NCBI GenBank assembly: GCA_017619755.1
Contig: JAFZRU010000051.1
Coordinates: forward strand, 1 to 48,140
Reading direction: 5' to 3'
Source: Prevotella sp.
Lineage (GTDB): Bacteria; Bacteroidota; Bacteroidia; Bacteroidales; Bacteroidaceae
DNA: 48,140 bases
The notes under the pieces are model-generated. The model ran no database searches, had not been told where the DNA came from, and saw only the letters and a list, made by a program, of their open reading frames with translations. Below, piece by piece: positions 24,362-33,232 of this stretch; position 1 is the first letter of the stretch, and every line of letters begins with the position of its first letter. Position numbers and translations under genes: made by a program.

Positions 24362-25526
24362 CATCCGGCCGGCCGAGCGGTTGAGCTTGGTGCAAGAATA
24401 TTATTTCAGCCGAAAACTGAAGGAGGTGGCGCGCCTCAACGCCGAGGGCCGCGACATCATCAGCTTAGCCATTGGAAGCCCCGACATGCCACCGTCGGAG
24501 GCCACCATCGACACCCTCTGCCAAGTGGCACGGCAACCAGGAGCACACGGCTACCAACCCACCATGGGCACGCCGGAGCTGCGCCAGGCCATGGCACAGT
24601 TCTACCAACGGTGGTACGGCGTGACCCTCGATCCGGCAACGGAGGTGCTGCCACTCATTGGCAGCAAGGAGGGCATCCTCCATGTCACCCTGGCCTTCGT
24701 CAACCCCGGCGACGGCGTGCTGGTACCCAACCCCGGCTATCCCACCTACACGTCGCTGAGCAAACTCCTCGGGGCGCGCATCGTCAACTACGACTTGCGC
24801 GAGGACAACGGCTGGCAGCCCGACTTCGACGCCCTGGAGCACATGGACCTGAAGGGGGTGAAACTGATGTGGACCAACTACCCCAACATGCCCACCGGCG
24901 GCGATGCCAGGATGGAGACCTACGAACGGTTGGTGGACTTCGCCCGACGCCATGGCATCGTCGTAGTCAACGACAACCCCTACTCCTTCATCCTCAACCA
25001 CTCCCCCAAGTCGCTCCTGCAAGTGCCGGGCGCCAAGGAGTGTTGCATAGAGTTCAACTCCATGAGCAAGAGCCACAACATGCCCGGATGGCGCGTGGGC
25101 CTCTGCGCCTCCAACGCCACCTTCATCTCATGGGTGCTCAAGGTGAAAAGCAACATCGACAGCGGCACTTTCCGGGGCATCCAACTCGCCGCAGCCCAAG
25201 CATACGCCAACGACGACGCCTGGCACGAGGAGGCCAACGTGAAGACCTACGCCCGCCGACGCGCCATCGCAGAAGACATCATGCACACACTGCAATGCAC
25301 CTTCGACCCCCGGCAGGTGGGAATGTTCCTCTGGGGGAAAATCCCGGAGCACTACTCCGACGTGGAGCAACTCACCGAGCGCGTACTGCACGAGGCCAGG
25401 GTGTTCATCACACCCGGCTTCATCTTCGGCTCCAATGGTAGCCGCTACATACGCATCTCCCTCTGCGCAAAGGAGGAGAAGATGAAAGAAGCCTTGAGAA
25501 GAATAAAAGAATGCCTCATAAAATAA
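24336..25526 (+). CDS. PLP-dependent class I/II aminotransferase (aromatic or aspartate type)
   Basis: 396 residues, fold-type I. The PLP lysine is K245 in NSMSKSHNMPGWR, with D213 (VVNDNPYS) for the pyridine nitrogen and the substrate-binding NYPNMPTGG near 181-189. The C-terminal SRYIRISL provides the carboxylate-binding Arg. The sequence resembles the LL-diaminopimelate/aspartate aminotransferase branch. Its place between pheA and the DAHP synthase gene suggests it makes Phe and Tyr from phenylpyruvate and 4-hydroxyphenylpyruvate, or converts prephenate to arogenate; this is inferred from context. A second ATG at 24342 is equally possible. Confidence 0.88.
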   Translation: MRMEDKPTDIRPAERLSLVQEYYFSRKLKEVARLNAEGRDIISLAIGSPDMPPSEATIDTLCQVARQPGAHGYQPTMGTPELRQAMAQFYQRWYGVTLDPATEVLPLIGSKEGILHVTLAFVNPGDGVLVPNPGYPTYTSLSKLLGARIVNYDLREDNGWQPDFDALEHMDLKGVKLMWTNYPNMPTGGDARMETYERLVDFARRHGIVVVNDNPYSFILNHSPKSLLQVPGAKECCIEFNSMSKSHNMPGWRVGLCASNATFISWVLKVKSNIDSGTFRGIQLAAAQAYANDDAWHEEANVKTYARRRAIAEDIMHTLQCTFDPRQVGMFLWGKIPEHYSDVEQLTERVLHEARVFITPGFIFGSNGSRYIRISLCAKEEKMKEALRRIKECLIK

Positions 25527-25536
25527 ACACAACACA

Positions 25537-26601
25537 ATGGAACTCACCCTCACCCCCCTCAACCTCCCCAGCGATCATGAACGCCCCGTGGTGATAGCCG
25601 GCCCCTGCTCGGCAGAAACCGAGGAGCAAGTGATGACCACCGCCTATCAACTGGCCCGCAAGGGCTGCCACATGTTCCGAGCCGGCGCCTGGAAACCCCG
25701 TACGAAGCCAGGCGGCTTCGAAGGCCAAGGCGAGAAAGCACTCCCCTGGCTCAAGCGCGTGAAAGAGGAGACCCACATGCTCGTGGCAACGGAGGTGGCA
25801 ACCCCCCGCCACGTGGAGGCCGCCTTGGAACACGACATCGACATCCTGTGGATTGGCGCACGCACGTCGGCCAACCCCTTCGCCGTGCAAGACCTGGCCG
25901 ACGCCCTCAAGGGCGTGGACATCCCCGTCTTCGTGAAAAACCCTGTCAACCCCGACCTGGAACTGTGGATAGGAGCCTTGGAGCGCATCAACCAAGCCGG
26001 CGTCACCCGGATGGCAGCCATTCACCGGGGCTTCTCCAGTTACGACAAGAAAATCTACCGCAACCTGCCCATGTGGCAGATCCCCATCGAACTCAGGCGG
26101 CGCATCCCCTCGCTGCCCATCATCTGTGACCCCAGCCACATCGGAGGACGCCGCGAATTGGTGGCCCCGCTGTGCCAGCAGGCCATGGACCTGGGCTTCG
26201 ACGGCCTCATCGTGGAGTCGCACTGCGACCCCGACAAGGCATGGAGCGACGCCAAACAACAGGTGACACCCGACATCCTCGACTACATCCTCTCCCTCTT
26301 GGTCATACGCAACGAGAAAGTCACCACAGAGGGCATACACGAACTGCGCAAGCAAATCGACGAACTCGACAACCAGCTGATGGACCTCTTGGCCAAGCGC
26401 ATGCGCGTGTGCCGAGAGATTGGCCAATACAAGAAGGAGCACAACATGACCGTGCTGCAACCGGCACGTTACGGGGAAATTCTCGACAAGCGCGGAGCAC
26501 AAGGCTCACTCTGCGGCATGGGCTCCGACTTCGTGAAGAAAGTCTTCGAAAGCGTACACGAGGAAAGTGTCAGGCAGCAGATGGAGATATTGAGCAAATA
26601 A
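25537..26601 (+). CDS. Bifunctional DAHP synthase / chorismate mutase
   Basis: 354 residues. The N-terminal part (about 1-255) is a type I-beta DAHP synthase: AGPCSAE (20-26), GAWKPRTKPGGFEG, WIGART, KNPVNP and DPSHIGGRR are its conserved blocks. It condenses phosphoenolpyruvate with erythrose 4-phosphate, the first shikimate step. The C-terminal part (about 270-354) is an AroQ-type chorismate mutase (IHELRKQIDELDNQLMDLLAKR), making prephenate for both neighbours. Such fusions let chorismate-pathway end products inhibit the synthase through the mutase domain. It starts 10 bases after the aminotransferase stop. Confidence 0.95.
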   Translation: MELTLTPLNLPSDHERPVVIAGPCSAETEEQVMTTAYQLARKGCHMFRAGAWKPRTKPGGFEGQGEKALPWLKRVKEETHMLVATEVATPRHVEAALEHDIDILWIGARTSANPFAVQDLADALKGVDIPVFVKNPVNPDLELWIGALERINQAGVTRMAAIHRGFSSYDKKIYRNLPMWQIPIELRRRIPSLPIICDPSHIGGRRELVAPLCQQAMDLGFDGLIVESHCDPDKAWSDAKQQVTPDILDYILSLLVIRNEKVTTEGIHELRKQIDELDNQLMDLLAKRMRVCREIGQYKKEHNMTVLQPARYGEILDKRGAQGSLCGMGSDFVKKVFESVHEESVRQQMEILSK

Positions 26602-26638
26602 GCCAGAAGGGCAAGACCTATTATAAATAAGGAGCATC

Positions 26639-27436
26639 ATGAAGATTTTAGTTTTGGGAGCCGGCAAGATGGGAAGTTTTTTTCTCGACCTGCTCAGTTT
26701 CGAACACGAGACGGCGGTGTATGAAAAAGACCCGCGCCGCATGAGATTCACCTACAACACGCAACGCTTCACCTCCTTGGAGGAAATACGGGAATTCCGA
26801 CCCGAACTGGTGATCAACGCCGTCACGGTGAAATACACCATCCCGGCCTTCAACGAGGTGACGCCATACCTCCCCGACGACTGCATCATCAGCGACATCG
26901 CATCGGTGAAAACCGGACTGAAAGAGTACTACGAGCAATGCGGACGACGTTACGTCTCCACACATCCCATGTTCGGACCCACCTTCGCCAACCTGCAGCA
27001 ACTCTCCGAGGAGAACGCCATCATCATCAGCGAGGGCGACTACATGGGACGCATCTTCTTCAAAGACCTCTACCAACGCCTCGACCTCAATATCTATGAG
27101 TACACCTTCGACGAGCATGACCGCACCGTGGCATACTCCCTCAGCATCCCTTTCGTGAGCACCTTCGTCTTCGCCGCTGTCATGAAGCACCAAGACGCAC
27201 CAGGCACCACCTTCAAAAGACACATGCGCATCGCAAAAGGAGTGCTCACCGAGGATGACTACCTCCTCCAGGAAATACTTTTCAACCCCTACACCCACGA
27301 CCAGGTGGCACAAATACGCACCGAACTCAAGGAGCTGCTGCAAATCATCGACACCAAGGACGCCGAGGGGATGAAGGGATATTTGACGAAAATCCGAGCC
27401 AACGTGAAAAGGGACATCGACTTGGGGAAAAAATAG
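26639..27436 (+). CDS. tyrA: Prephenate dehydrogenase
   Basis: 265 residues. Oxidises prephenate to 4-hydroxyphenylpyruvate with NAD(P)+, leading to tyrosine. The Rossmann nucleotide motif is G7-A-G-K-M-G12 at the very N-terminus, and STHPMFGPTF (near 104-113) is the conserved substrate-binding block with the catalytic His. It has no ACT domain, so feedback may come through the attenuator or the synthase. It is the last gene of the attenuated operon, 37 bases after the DAHP synthase gene. Its end is followed by three copies of TTGGGG with A runs rather than a clear terminator. Confidence 0.93.
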   Translation: MKILVLGAGKMGSFFLDLLSFEHETAVYEKDPRRMRFTYNTQRFTSLEEIREFRPELVINAVTVKYTIPAFNEVTPYLPDDCIISDIASVKTGLKEYYEQCGRRYVSTHPMFGPTFANLQQLSEENAIIISEGDYMGRIFFKDLYQRLDLNIYEYTFDEHDRTVAYSLSIPFVSTFVFAAVMKHQDAPGTTFKRHMRIAKGVLTEDDYLLQEILFNPYTHDQVAQIRTELKELLQIIDTKDAEGMKGYLTKIRANVKRDIDLGKK

Positions 27437-27526
27437 GAATGCTCTCTCTTTTTGGGGAAAAAACTACTTTTTTCACAAAAAAAACACGTTGGGGGAAAAA
27501 AAATAAAAAAATATTGGAGAAAATGA

Positions 27527-27556
27527 TTGGTGAATGAAATATTTTTCTTATATTTG
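27527..27556 (+). promoter_or_regulatory. Bacteroides-type promoter of the secreted cohesin-like protein gene
   Basis: TTG (27527-27529), 19 bases, TATATTTG (27549-27556). The match to the consensus is good and leaves a 5' leader of about 95 bases before the ATG at 27658. Confidence 0.75.
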
Positions 27557-27657
27557 CACCGCCTTAAGTATGAAAAGTGCAACAAGGCGTAGCATACACT
27601 TAATCAAATAACACTAAAAACAGGTCACAAGACACTTATTTTCAAAACATATCAGAT

Positions 27658-28917
27658 ATGAAAAAGAAACTACTATTATTTGCAATGGGCCTCTTTGTCT
27701 TAGCAGGCAACACGATGGCCAAGAGTGATATCTACTACAAGGTAGAGAAGGTGGATATCATGCAGGGTAAAACAGCTGCCATCACACTCATGTATGATGC
27801 AGATGCTGACGCAATCTTCAAGGGCTTCCAGGTGGAGTTCACTCTTCCGGAAGGATTCAGTATGGCACCAGGCCACAAACTGGGTGCAGAACTTGCATCA
27901 CACAACCCCGAGTTGCAACTCCGCTTCAGCGACACTCAGGTCGGCGAAGGCGGACGCCCCCTTGTCGTCTTCATGGGCTTCCAGATTGACTTGACCGAAT
28001 TCCCCGTTGGCGAGGGTATCGAGCTCTTCACATTCTATGTTAAATGCGACGAGGGCGTGGACCTTGGCGAATATTCTTTCACCACCACTCACCTGGAGTT
28101 CGCTGACATGAAAACAGGACAGTCCTTCCACTGCACACCGAAAAAATGCACGCTCAACGTCATTGAGTACGCTCCAAGAGTCATCAGCGAGGAAGACACC
28201 GAAGTGGCTGAGGCCTCCACTGAACCTGAGGAAGTTACTGTCAAGCGCACCATCAAGGCCAACACATGGTCAACATTGACCCTCCCGTTCGACCTCACAG
28301 GCGATCAAGTTGCTGAAGCCTTCGGCGACGACGTGCAGATAGCAGAGTTCACTGATTTCGAGATGAATGAAAAGGATCAATTTGTTGTGAATTTCGCAAG
28401 CGATGATCCTGCTGACGGTCTCTTCGCTAACTATCCCTACATCATCAAGACCAGCAAAGCTATTGACCAGTTCTTAGTGAAAGATGTTGAGGTGGATGCC
28501 AACGAGGAAGAAGCTTACATCAATTACGACAATGGCAGACCCCAGACCCATCCAAAATATGAGTTCTATGCCGCCATGTATGGCACATTGCACAACGGTG
28601 TCAGCGTACCAAAGAACGGCTTGTTCCTCCGCAACAACAAGTTCTTTGTCTCCGATGGTGGCTCCGTGCTCCAGGGCTTGCGCGCATACTTTGTCATCAA
28701 AGATTACGAGTTCTTTGGTGAGGAAGCAGCCAACATCTCCTTCGCAATTGACGGCGAAACAACCGCCATCGAGGGTGTGTCTGTCAACGGCAGCGAAATT
28801 GTCAGCGGCGACGTTTACAGCGTGAACGGCACCTTCATGGGTCGCGCCGAGAACGTGATGAAGAGCCTGCCACGCGGCATCTACATTGTGAACAACAAGA
28901 AAGTGGTCGTGAAATAA
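27658..28917 (+). CDS. Secreted protein with cohesin-like N-terminal domain and sorting-type tail
   Basis: 419 residues with a signal peptide (MKKKLLLFAMGLFVLAGNTMA, cut before K22). Residues 22-170 look like a cohesin/adhesin-type beta-sandwich (DIYYKVEKVDIMQGKTAAITL, FKGFQVEFTLPEGF), followed by a Glu/Thr linker and a beta-rich part starting KRTIKANTWSTLTLPFDLTG, common in Prevotella surface proteins. The end (YSVNGTFMGR..LPRGIYIVNNKKVVVK) matches the C-terminal tail seen in many exported Bacteroidetes proteins. The ligand is unknown. A 60-residue peptide gene follows 32 bases later. Confidence 0.8.
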   Translation: MKKKLLLFAMGLFVLAGNTMAKSDIYYKVEKVDIMQGKTAAITLMYDADADAIFKGFQVEFTLPEGFSMAPGHKLGAELASHNPELQLRFSDTQVGEGGRPLVVFMGFQIDLTEFPVGEGIELFTFYVKCDEGVDLGEYSFTTTHLEFADMKTGQSFHCTPKKCTLNVIEYAPRVISEEDTEVAEASTEPEEVTVKRTIKANTWSTLTLPFDLTGDQVAEAFGDDVQIAEFTDFEMNEKDQFVVNFASDDPADGLFANYPYIIKTSKAIDQFLVKDVEVDANEEEAYINYDNGRPQTHPKYEFYAAMYGTLHNGVSVPKNGLFLRNNKFFVSDGGSVLQGLRAYFVIKDYEFFGEEAANISFAIDGETTAIEGVSVNGSEIVSGDVYSVNGTFMGRAENVMKSLPRGIYIVNNKKVVVK

Positions 28918-28949
28918 TCCTGTCAAACAACAAATAAAAAACAACAGAA

Positions 28950-29132
28950 ATGAAAAAGACATATATCAACCCCGCCTGCAAGGTGAGAACAATGAAGATT
29001 GAGGCAATCCTGGCCAACACCGTTATAGGTGGCCCCGACGGACAAGGTGGCATTGGCTTCGGTGGTCCCGACGGTGAAGGTGGCGCTGGTGGCGACGCTA
29101 ACAGAAAGAGCCTCTGGGACGAAGAAGAATAA
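28950..29132 (+). CDS. Small peptide of the MKKTYI-x-P ... LWDEE type
   Basis: 60 residues: a start MKKTYINPACKVRTMKIEAI, then LANTVIGG, a Gly/Asp-rich middle (GPDGQGG, GGPDGEGGAGGD) and an acidic end KSLWDEEE. There is no signal peptide. It shares KKTYI-x-P near its start and LWD[E] at its end with the peptide gene at 36963-37163. From memory, small proteins with this layout are abundant in Prevotella; their function is unknown. The VIGG could be a double-glycine cleavage site as in exported peptide precursors, but no transporter or modifying enzyme is nearby. A strong terminator follows 25 bases after the stop. Confidence 0.8.
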   Translation: MKKTYINPACKVRTMKIEAILANTVIGGPDGQGGIGFGGPDGEGGAGGDANRKSLWDEEE

Positions 29133-29157
29133 ACCTTAACATCCCCATAACAAAGAG

Positions 29158-29195
29158 CCTCCCCACGTGGATCATCTCCACTGGGGAGGTTTTTT
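29158..29195 (+). terminator. Strong rho-independent terminator
   Basis: CCTCCCCA (29158-29165) pairs with TGGGGAGG (29182-29189), with an inner GTGGA-TCATC-TCCAC stem, followed by six Ts. It ends the two-gene unit of the secreted protein and the small peptide. Confidence 0.93.
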
Positions 29196-29395
29196 AGAAT
29201 ATTCTCTAAAGAACAGACACTACATAAAGTTTACAAATGAGTGCTGAAACTTGAAATAATTTATGATAATTCCATACGTTGATTTTTCACATATAATTTC
29301 CATGTAATTGAACATATAATTTTGCAAGCAAGGAATTAATGAATAATTCGTGGTAATTCGTGTTAAAACATCTCGTACCATTCATCTAAAGAAAC

Positions 29396-30337
29396 ATGCT
29401 CGCCCTCCTGCTCACCACCCTGCTCACATTCGTGGAACTCAACTGTGAGAACCTCTTCGACTACACGCACGACGAGGGGAAGAACGACCAAGAGTTTCTC
29501 CCTAACAGTTCGCGCAAATGGGACAAGGGTAAATATTGGCACAAAGTGAACGCCATCGCACAGGAAATCATCTCCTGCGGAGGGGAGGGAGCAGAATGGA
29601 GCCTCCCCGACTTAGTGGCTCTGACGGAGGTGGAAAACGACAGTGTATTGACGCACCTCACCCGCCACTCGCCAATGCGAAACGCCGGTTACGAGTATGT
29701 GATGACCGCCTCGGACGACGAGCGCGGCATCGACGTGGCCCTGCTCTACTCACCTTTCTCCTTCCGGCTGCTCTCCAAACAGTCGCTGCACGTCACGCCA
29801 CCGAAAGGGAAACACGCCACACGCGACATCCTCTACGTCACCGGTCAAGTGCTTTCCGGCGACACCCTCCACGTGATGGTAGTACATGCCCCGAGCCGCG
29901 TGGGCGGAGCCACGGCCACACGGCCTTTCCGCATCGCCGTGGCACAACGCATCGCCGAAACCGTGGACTCCATCCTCGACATCTCCCCGGAGGCACACAT
30001 CGTCGTGGCCGGCGACTTCAACGACCATGCCGACGACGCCACTCTCACCCTGCTTTACAAGCACCAGCTCACCAACATCTCACACGGAGCCACTGGCACA
30101 CACGGTGCTCGCGGCACTTACAAACACCGAGGAGCATGGGGCAGCCTCGACCACATCCTCGTGAGCGAGGCCATCAGAAGCCGGTTCATCGGCTGCCACA
30201 TCCACGACGCACCCTTCCTTTTGGAAGACGACGAGAAATATGGTGGCGTGCAACCCAAGCGCACCTACATCGGTCACAGATACCACAAAGGCTACAGCGA
30301 CCACCTGCCGCTCGTGGCACGATGGGAAATGGAATAA
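29396..30337 (+). CDS. Endonuclease/exonuclease/phosphatase family protein
   Basis: 313 residues. The EEP fold is recognised from VELNCENLFD (catalytic Asn-Glu region, residues 13-22), VALTEVEND (the metal-binding Glu), VVHAPSR, VVAGDFNDH (Asp and Asn) and the final YSDHLPLVA (catalytic His). Members hydrolyse phosphodiester or phosphomonoester bonds in DNA, RNA or lipids; the substrate here is unknown. A short hydrophobic start (MLALLLTTLLTFV) may be a reduced signal peptide. A TAATTTTG box (29317-29324) lies upstream. Confidence 0.9.
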   Translation: MLALLLTTLLTFVELNCENLFDYTHDEGKNDQEFLPNSSRKWDKGKYWHKVNAIAQEIISCGGEGAEWSLPDLVALTEVENDSVLTHLTRHSPMRNAGYEYVMTASDDERGIDVALLYSPFSFRLLSKQSLHVTPPKGKHATRDILYVTGQVLSGDTLHVMVVHAPSRVGGATATRPFRIAVAQRIAETVDSILDISPEAHIVVAGDFNDHADDATLTLLYKHQLTNISHGATGTHGARGTYKHRGAWGSLDHILVSEAIRSRFIGCHIHDAPFLLEDDEKYGGVQPKRTYIGHRYHKGYSDHLPLVARWEME

Positions 30338-30446
30338 TGCGCCATTTTTTCGGCAAGCAACACCTTGAAAGGATGCAAAGTAGCACGAAAAAAGCGAATA
30401 ATGCCATTTTCTTTCTGCAACATTTTCGTATTTGCCTTTTTTTGCC

Positions 30447-30454
30447 TAAATTTG
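30447..30454 (+). promoter_or_regulatory. -7 promoter box before ffh
   Basis: TAAATTTG matches TAnnTTTG. A TTTG is 12 bases upstream (30431-30434), too close for the normal spacing; no box at 19-21 bases is seen. It would give a leader of about 50 bases. Confidence 0.45.
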
Positions 30455-30509
30455 CAGTTCGATACCAAACAAACGGAATAGAAACAGCATAAAAATACGA
30501 AAGTAAAAG

Positions 30510-31856
30510 ATGTTTGAAAATTTAAGCGAGAGACTTGAGCGCTCGTTCAAGATACTCAAAGGCGAGGGAAAAATCACCGAACTCAACGTTGCCGCCACGA
30601 TGAAGGACATCCGCAAAGCCCTGATGGAGGCCGACGTGAGCTACAACGTGGCCAAAACCTTCACCAACGAGGTGAAAGAGAAAGCCATGGGCATGAACGT
30701 GCTTACCGCCGTGAAACCCGGACAGCTCTTGGTGAAACTGGTGCACGACGAGATGGCCGTCCTCATGGGCGGCGAGACCGTGGGGCTGAACCTCACCAGC
30801 AAACCCTCCGTCATCCTCATGTCGGGCCTGCAAGGCTCCGGCAAAACCACCTTCAGCGGCAAGCTTGCCAACATGCTCAAGACACGCAACAAGAAGAACC
30901 CGTTGCTCGTGGCCTGCGACGTCTATCGACCGGCAGCCATCAACCAGTTGCAAGTGGTGGGCGAGCAAGTGGGAGTGCCTGTGTATTCCGAACCCGACAA
31001 CAAGGACGTGGTGAGCATCGCCAACAACGCCCTCCACGAGGCGAAGGCCAAAGGGCACGACATTGTCATCATCGACACCGCCGGCCGACTGGCCGTCGAT
31101 GAGCAGATGATGCAAGAAATAGAGACGCTGAAAAACGCCATCCACCCCGACGAGACTCTCTTCGTGGTGGACTCCATGACCGGCCAGGACGCCGTGAACA
31201 CCGCCAAGACGTTCAACGAGCGCCTCGACTTCGACGGCGTGGTGCTCACCAAACTCGACGGAGACACCCGAGGCGGTGCCGCCCTCTCCATACGGACGGT
31301 GGTCAACAAGCCCATCAAGTTCATCGGCACGGGAGAGAAGATGGAGGCCATCGACGCCTTCCACCCGGCCCGCATGGCCGACCGCATCCTCGGCATGGGC
31401 GATGTGGTGAGCCTCGTGGAGCGCGCACAAAACCTCTACGACGAGAAAGAGGCCCAGGAACTGGTGAAGAAAATCCAGAAGAACAAGTTCGATTTCAACG
31501 ACTTCATGTCGCAGATCCAGCAAATCAAGAAGATGGGCAACATCAAGGACTTGGTGTCGATGATCCCGGGCATGGGAAAGGCCGTCAAAGACTTGGACAT
31601 CGACGACGACGCCTTCAAGAGCATCGAGGCCATCATCCAGAGCATGACGCCGTTTGAGCGCAACAACCCGCAAATTCTCAACACCAGCCGCCGCATGCGC
31701 ATCGCCAAAGGCTCCGGCACCTCCATCCAGGAGGTAAACAAACTGCTCAAGCAGTTTGAGCAGACCCGTAAGATGATGCAGATGGTGACCAACACCTCGA
31801 AAATGAACATGATGATGAACGCCATGCGCGGCAAGATGCCGCAAATGCCGCAATAA
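30510..31856 (+). CDS. ffh: Signal recognition particle protein Ffh
   Basis: 448 residues, the GTPase of the signal recognition particle that brings membrane and exported proteins to the translocon. The N-domain is followed by the G-domain with G1 GLQGSGKTT (106-114), DTAGRLAVDEQMM, and TKLDGDTRGGAA. The C-terminal Met-rich M-domain (from about 320) binds 4.5S RNA and signal peptides; SRRMRIAKGSGTSIQEVNKLLKQF is its RNA-binding part, and it ends in a Met-rich tail. It is first in a rightward run with folD 13 bases behind. Confidence 0.97.
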   Translation: MFENLSERLERSFKILKGEGKITELNVAATMKDIRKALMEADVSYNVAKTFTNEVKEKAMGMNVLTAVKPGQLLVKLVHDEMAVLMGGETVGLNLTSKPSVILMSGLQGSGKTTFSGKLANMLKTRNKKNPLLVACDVYRPAAINQLQVVGEQVGVPVYSEPDNKDVVSIANNALHEAKAKGHDIVIIDTAGRLAVDEQMMQEIETLKNAIHPDETLFVVDSMTGQDAVNTAKTFNERLDFDGVVLTKLDGDTRGGAALSIRTVVNKPIKFIGTGEKMEAIDAFHPARMADRILGMGDVVSLVERAQNLYDEKEAQELVKKIQKNKFDFNDFMSQIQQIKKMGNIKDLVSMIPGMGKAVKDLDIDDDAFKSIEAIIQSMTPFERNNPQILNTSRRMRIAKGSGTSIQEVNKLLKQFEQTRKMMQMVTNTSKMNMMMNAMRGKMPQMPQ

Positions 31857-31869
31857 ATAAAGAACAGAC

Positions 31870-32748
31870 ATGACACTCATTGACGGAAAAGCCACAGCCG
31901 CCGCCATCAAGCAGGAGATAGCCGCTGAAGTGAAGGACATCATCGCCGCCGGCGGAAAGCAACCCCACCTGGCCGCCATCCTTGTGGGCCACGACGGAGG
32001 TTCTGAAACCTACGTGAAGAACAAGGTGCTTGCCTGCGAGGCCTGCGGTTTCAAATCCTCACTCATACGCTTCGAGGACGATGTGACGGAAGAGGCGCTC
32101 TTGGAAAAGGTGCGCGAACTCAACGAAGACAAGGACGTGGACGGCTTCATCGTCCAACTGCCCCTGCCCCGGCACATCGACGAACAAAAGGTGATCATGG
32201 CCATCGACTACCGCAAGGACGTGGACGGCTTCCACCCCATCAACGTGGGACGCATGGCCGTCGGACTGCCTTGCTTCATCTCCGCCACACCCTTGGGCAT
32301 CCTCACCCTGCTGAAACGCTATGGAGTGACCACAAGCGGCAAGAAATGCGTCATCCTCGGACGCAGCAACATCGTGGGCAAGCCCATGGCGCAACTGATG
32401 ATGCAAAAGCAATATGGCGACGCCACGGTGACCGTGTGCCACAGCCACTCCGCCACCCTCAAGGATGAATGCCGACAGGCGGACATCATCATCGCCGCCA
32501 TCGGACAGCCCGATTTCGTCACCGCCGACATGGTGCGCGAGGGAGCCGTCATAGTGGATGTTGGCACCACACGCGTGCCCGACGCCACACGCAAGAGCGG
32601 ATACCGCCTCAACGGCGACGTGAAATTCGACGAGGTGGCTCCCAAGGTATCCCTGATCACCCCCGTCCCCGGCGGTGTGGGGCCGATGACCATCTGCTCG
32701 CTGATGAAGAACACGCTGGCAGCGGCGAAGAAGGAATACTACCCCTGA
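31870..32748 (+). CDS. folD: Methylenetetrahydrofolate dehydrogenase / methenyltetrahydrofolate cyclohydrolase
   Basis: 292 residues, normal length. It interconverts 5,10-methylene-, methenyl- and 10-formyl-tetrahydrofolate, with NADP+. The catalytic Y48-x3-K52 lies in ETYVKNK, the substrate-binding block is [11 protein letters not shown], and [10 protein letters not shown] with the final [11 protein letters not shown] form the nucleotide-binding part. It follows ffh by 13 bases and precedes the small TPR gene, probably on one transcript. Confidence 0.97.
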   Translation: MTLIDGKATAAAIKQEIAAEVKDIIAAGGKQPHLAAILVGHDGGSETYVKNKVLACEACGFKSSLIRFEDDVTEEALLEKVRELNEDKDVDGFIVQLPLPRHIDEQKVIMAIDYRKDVDGFHPINVGRMAVGLPCFISATPLGILTLLKRYGVTTSGKKCVILGRSNIVGKPMAQLMMQKQYGDATVTVCHSHSATLKDECRQADIIIAAIGQPDFVTADMVREGAVIVDVGTTRVPDATRKSGYRLNGDVKFDEVAPKVSLITPVPGGVGPMTICSLMKNTLAAAKKEYYP

Positions 32749-32776
32749 GCCACCGCGAGCGATAAAAGAGAAGAAG

Positions 32777-32956
32777 ATGACCGCAGAGGAATACTACCAG
32801 AAAGGGAACGAATACCGCCGCCAAGGCAACTGGCAGATGGCCCTGAACAACTACCTCGAAGCCATCGCCCTCGACCCCGAGAGCCCCGCCGTGCACGCCA
32901 AAGAGATGCTCGACGACATTCTCAACTTCTACCACAAGGACTATTACAACCCTTAA
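32777..32956 (+). CDS. Small one-repeat TPR protein
   Basis: 59 residues, ATG at 32777, TAA at 32954-32956. It is a single tetratricopeptide unit plus a capping helix: EEYYQKGNEYRRQGNWQMA, then LNNYLEAIALDPESPA and AKEMLDDILNFYHKDY. The gene is 28 bases after folD and 39 bases before the ferredoxin-like subunit of the oxidoreductase. Such a protein may bind one of the oxidoreductase subunits; that is inferred only from position. Confidence 0.82.
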   Translation: MTAEEYYQKGNEYRRQGNWQMALNNYLEAIALDPESPAVHAKEMLDDILNFYHKDYYNP

Positions 32957-32995
32957 ACCGCCCCCGCACATCGGGTGGCGACAAAACGAAACAAT

Positions 32996-33229
32996 ATGAG
33001 TAAAATCAAAGGTCAAATCCTGGTCAACACGAACAGATGCAAAGGATGTGCACTCTGCGTGGACGCCTGCCCCAAGGACGTCATCGCCCTGGCGGACAAG
33101 AAGGTCAACGTCTCCGGCTATCCTTACATCGAGGCCGTCAACCCCGGCAACTGCATCGGCTGCGCCTCATGCGCCATCGTCTGCCCCGACGGATGCATCA
33201 CTGTTTACCGCAAAAAAATGGAGGATTAG
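32996..33229 (+). CDS. Ferredoxin-like subunit of a 2-oxoacid:ferredoxin oxidoreductase
   Basis: 77 residues from the ATG at 32996 (a GTG further left is open but gives no family sequence). Two [4Fe-4S] motifs are seen: C15-x2-C18-x2-C21-x3-C25 and C53-x2-C56-x2-C59-x3-C63. It would carry electrons from the catalytic subunits. It is the first of four subunit genes (delta-alpha-beta-gamma order), 3 bases ahead of the alpha gene. Confidence 0.93.
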   Translation: MSKIKGQILVNTNRCKGCALCVDACPKDVIALADKKVNVSGYPYIEAVNPGNCIGCASCAIVCPDGCITVYRKKMED

Positions 33230-33232
33230 CTG

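Noticed and set aside
27422-27501. TTGGGG with A runs, three times after tyrA
   Set aside because: The copies are short, one is inside the tyrA coding end, and no hairpin or phasing is seen.
30522-31979. 485-codon minus-strand frame opposite ffh
   Set aside because: It mirrors Ffh in the complementary strand and has a His/Val-rich product typical of shadow frames.
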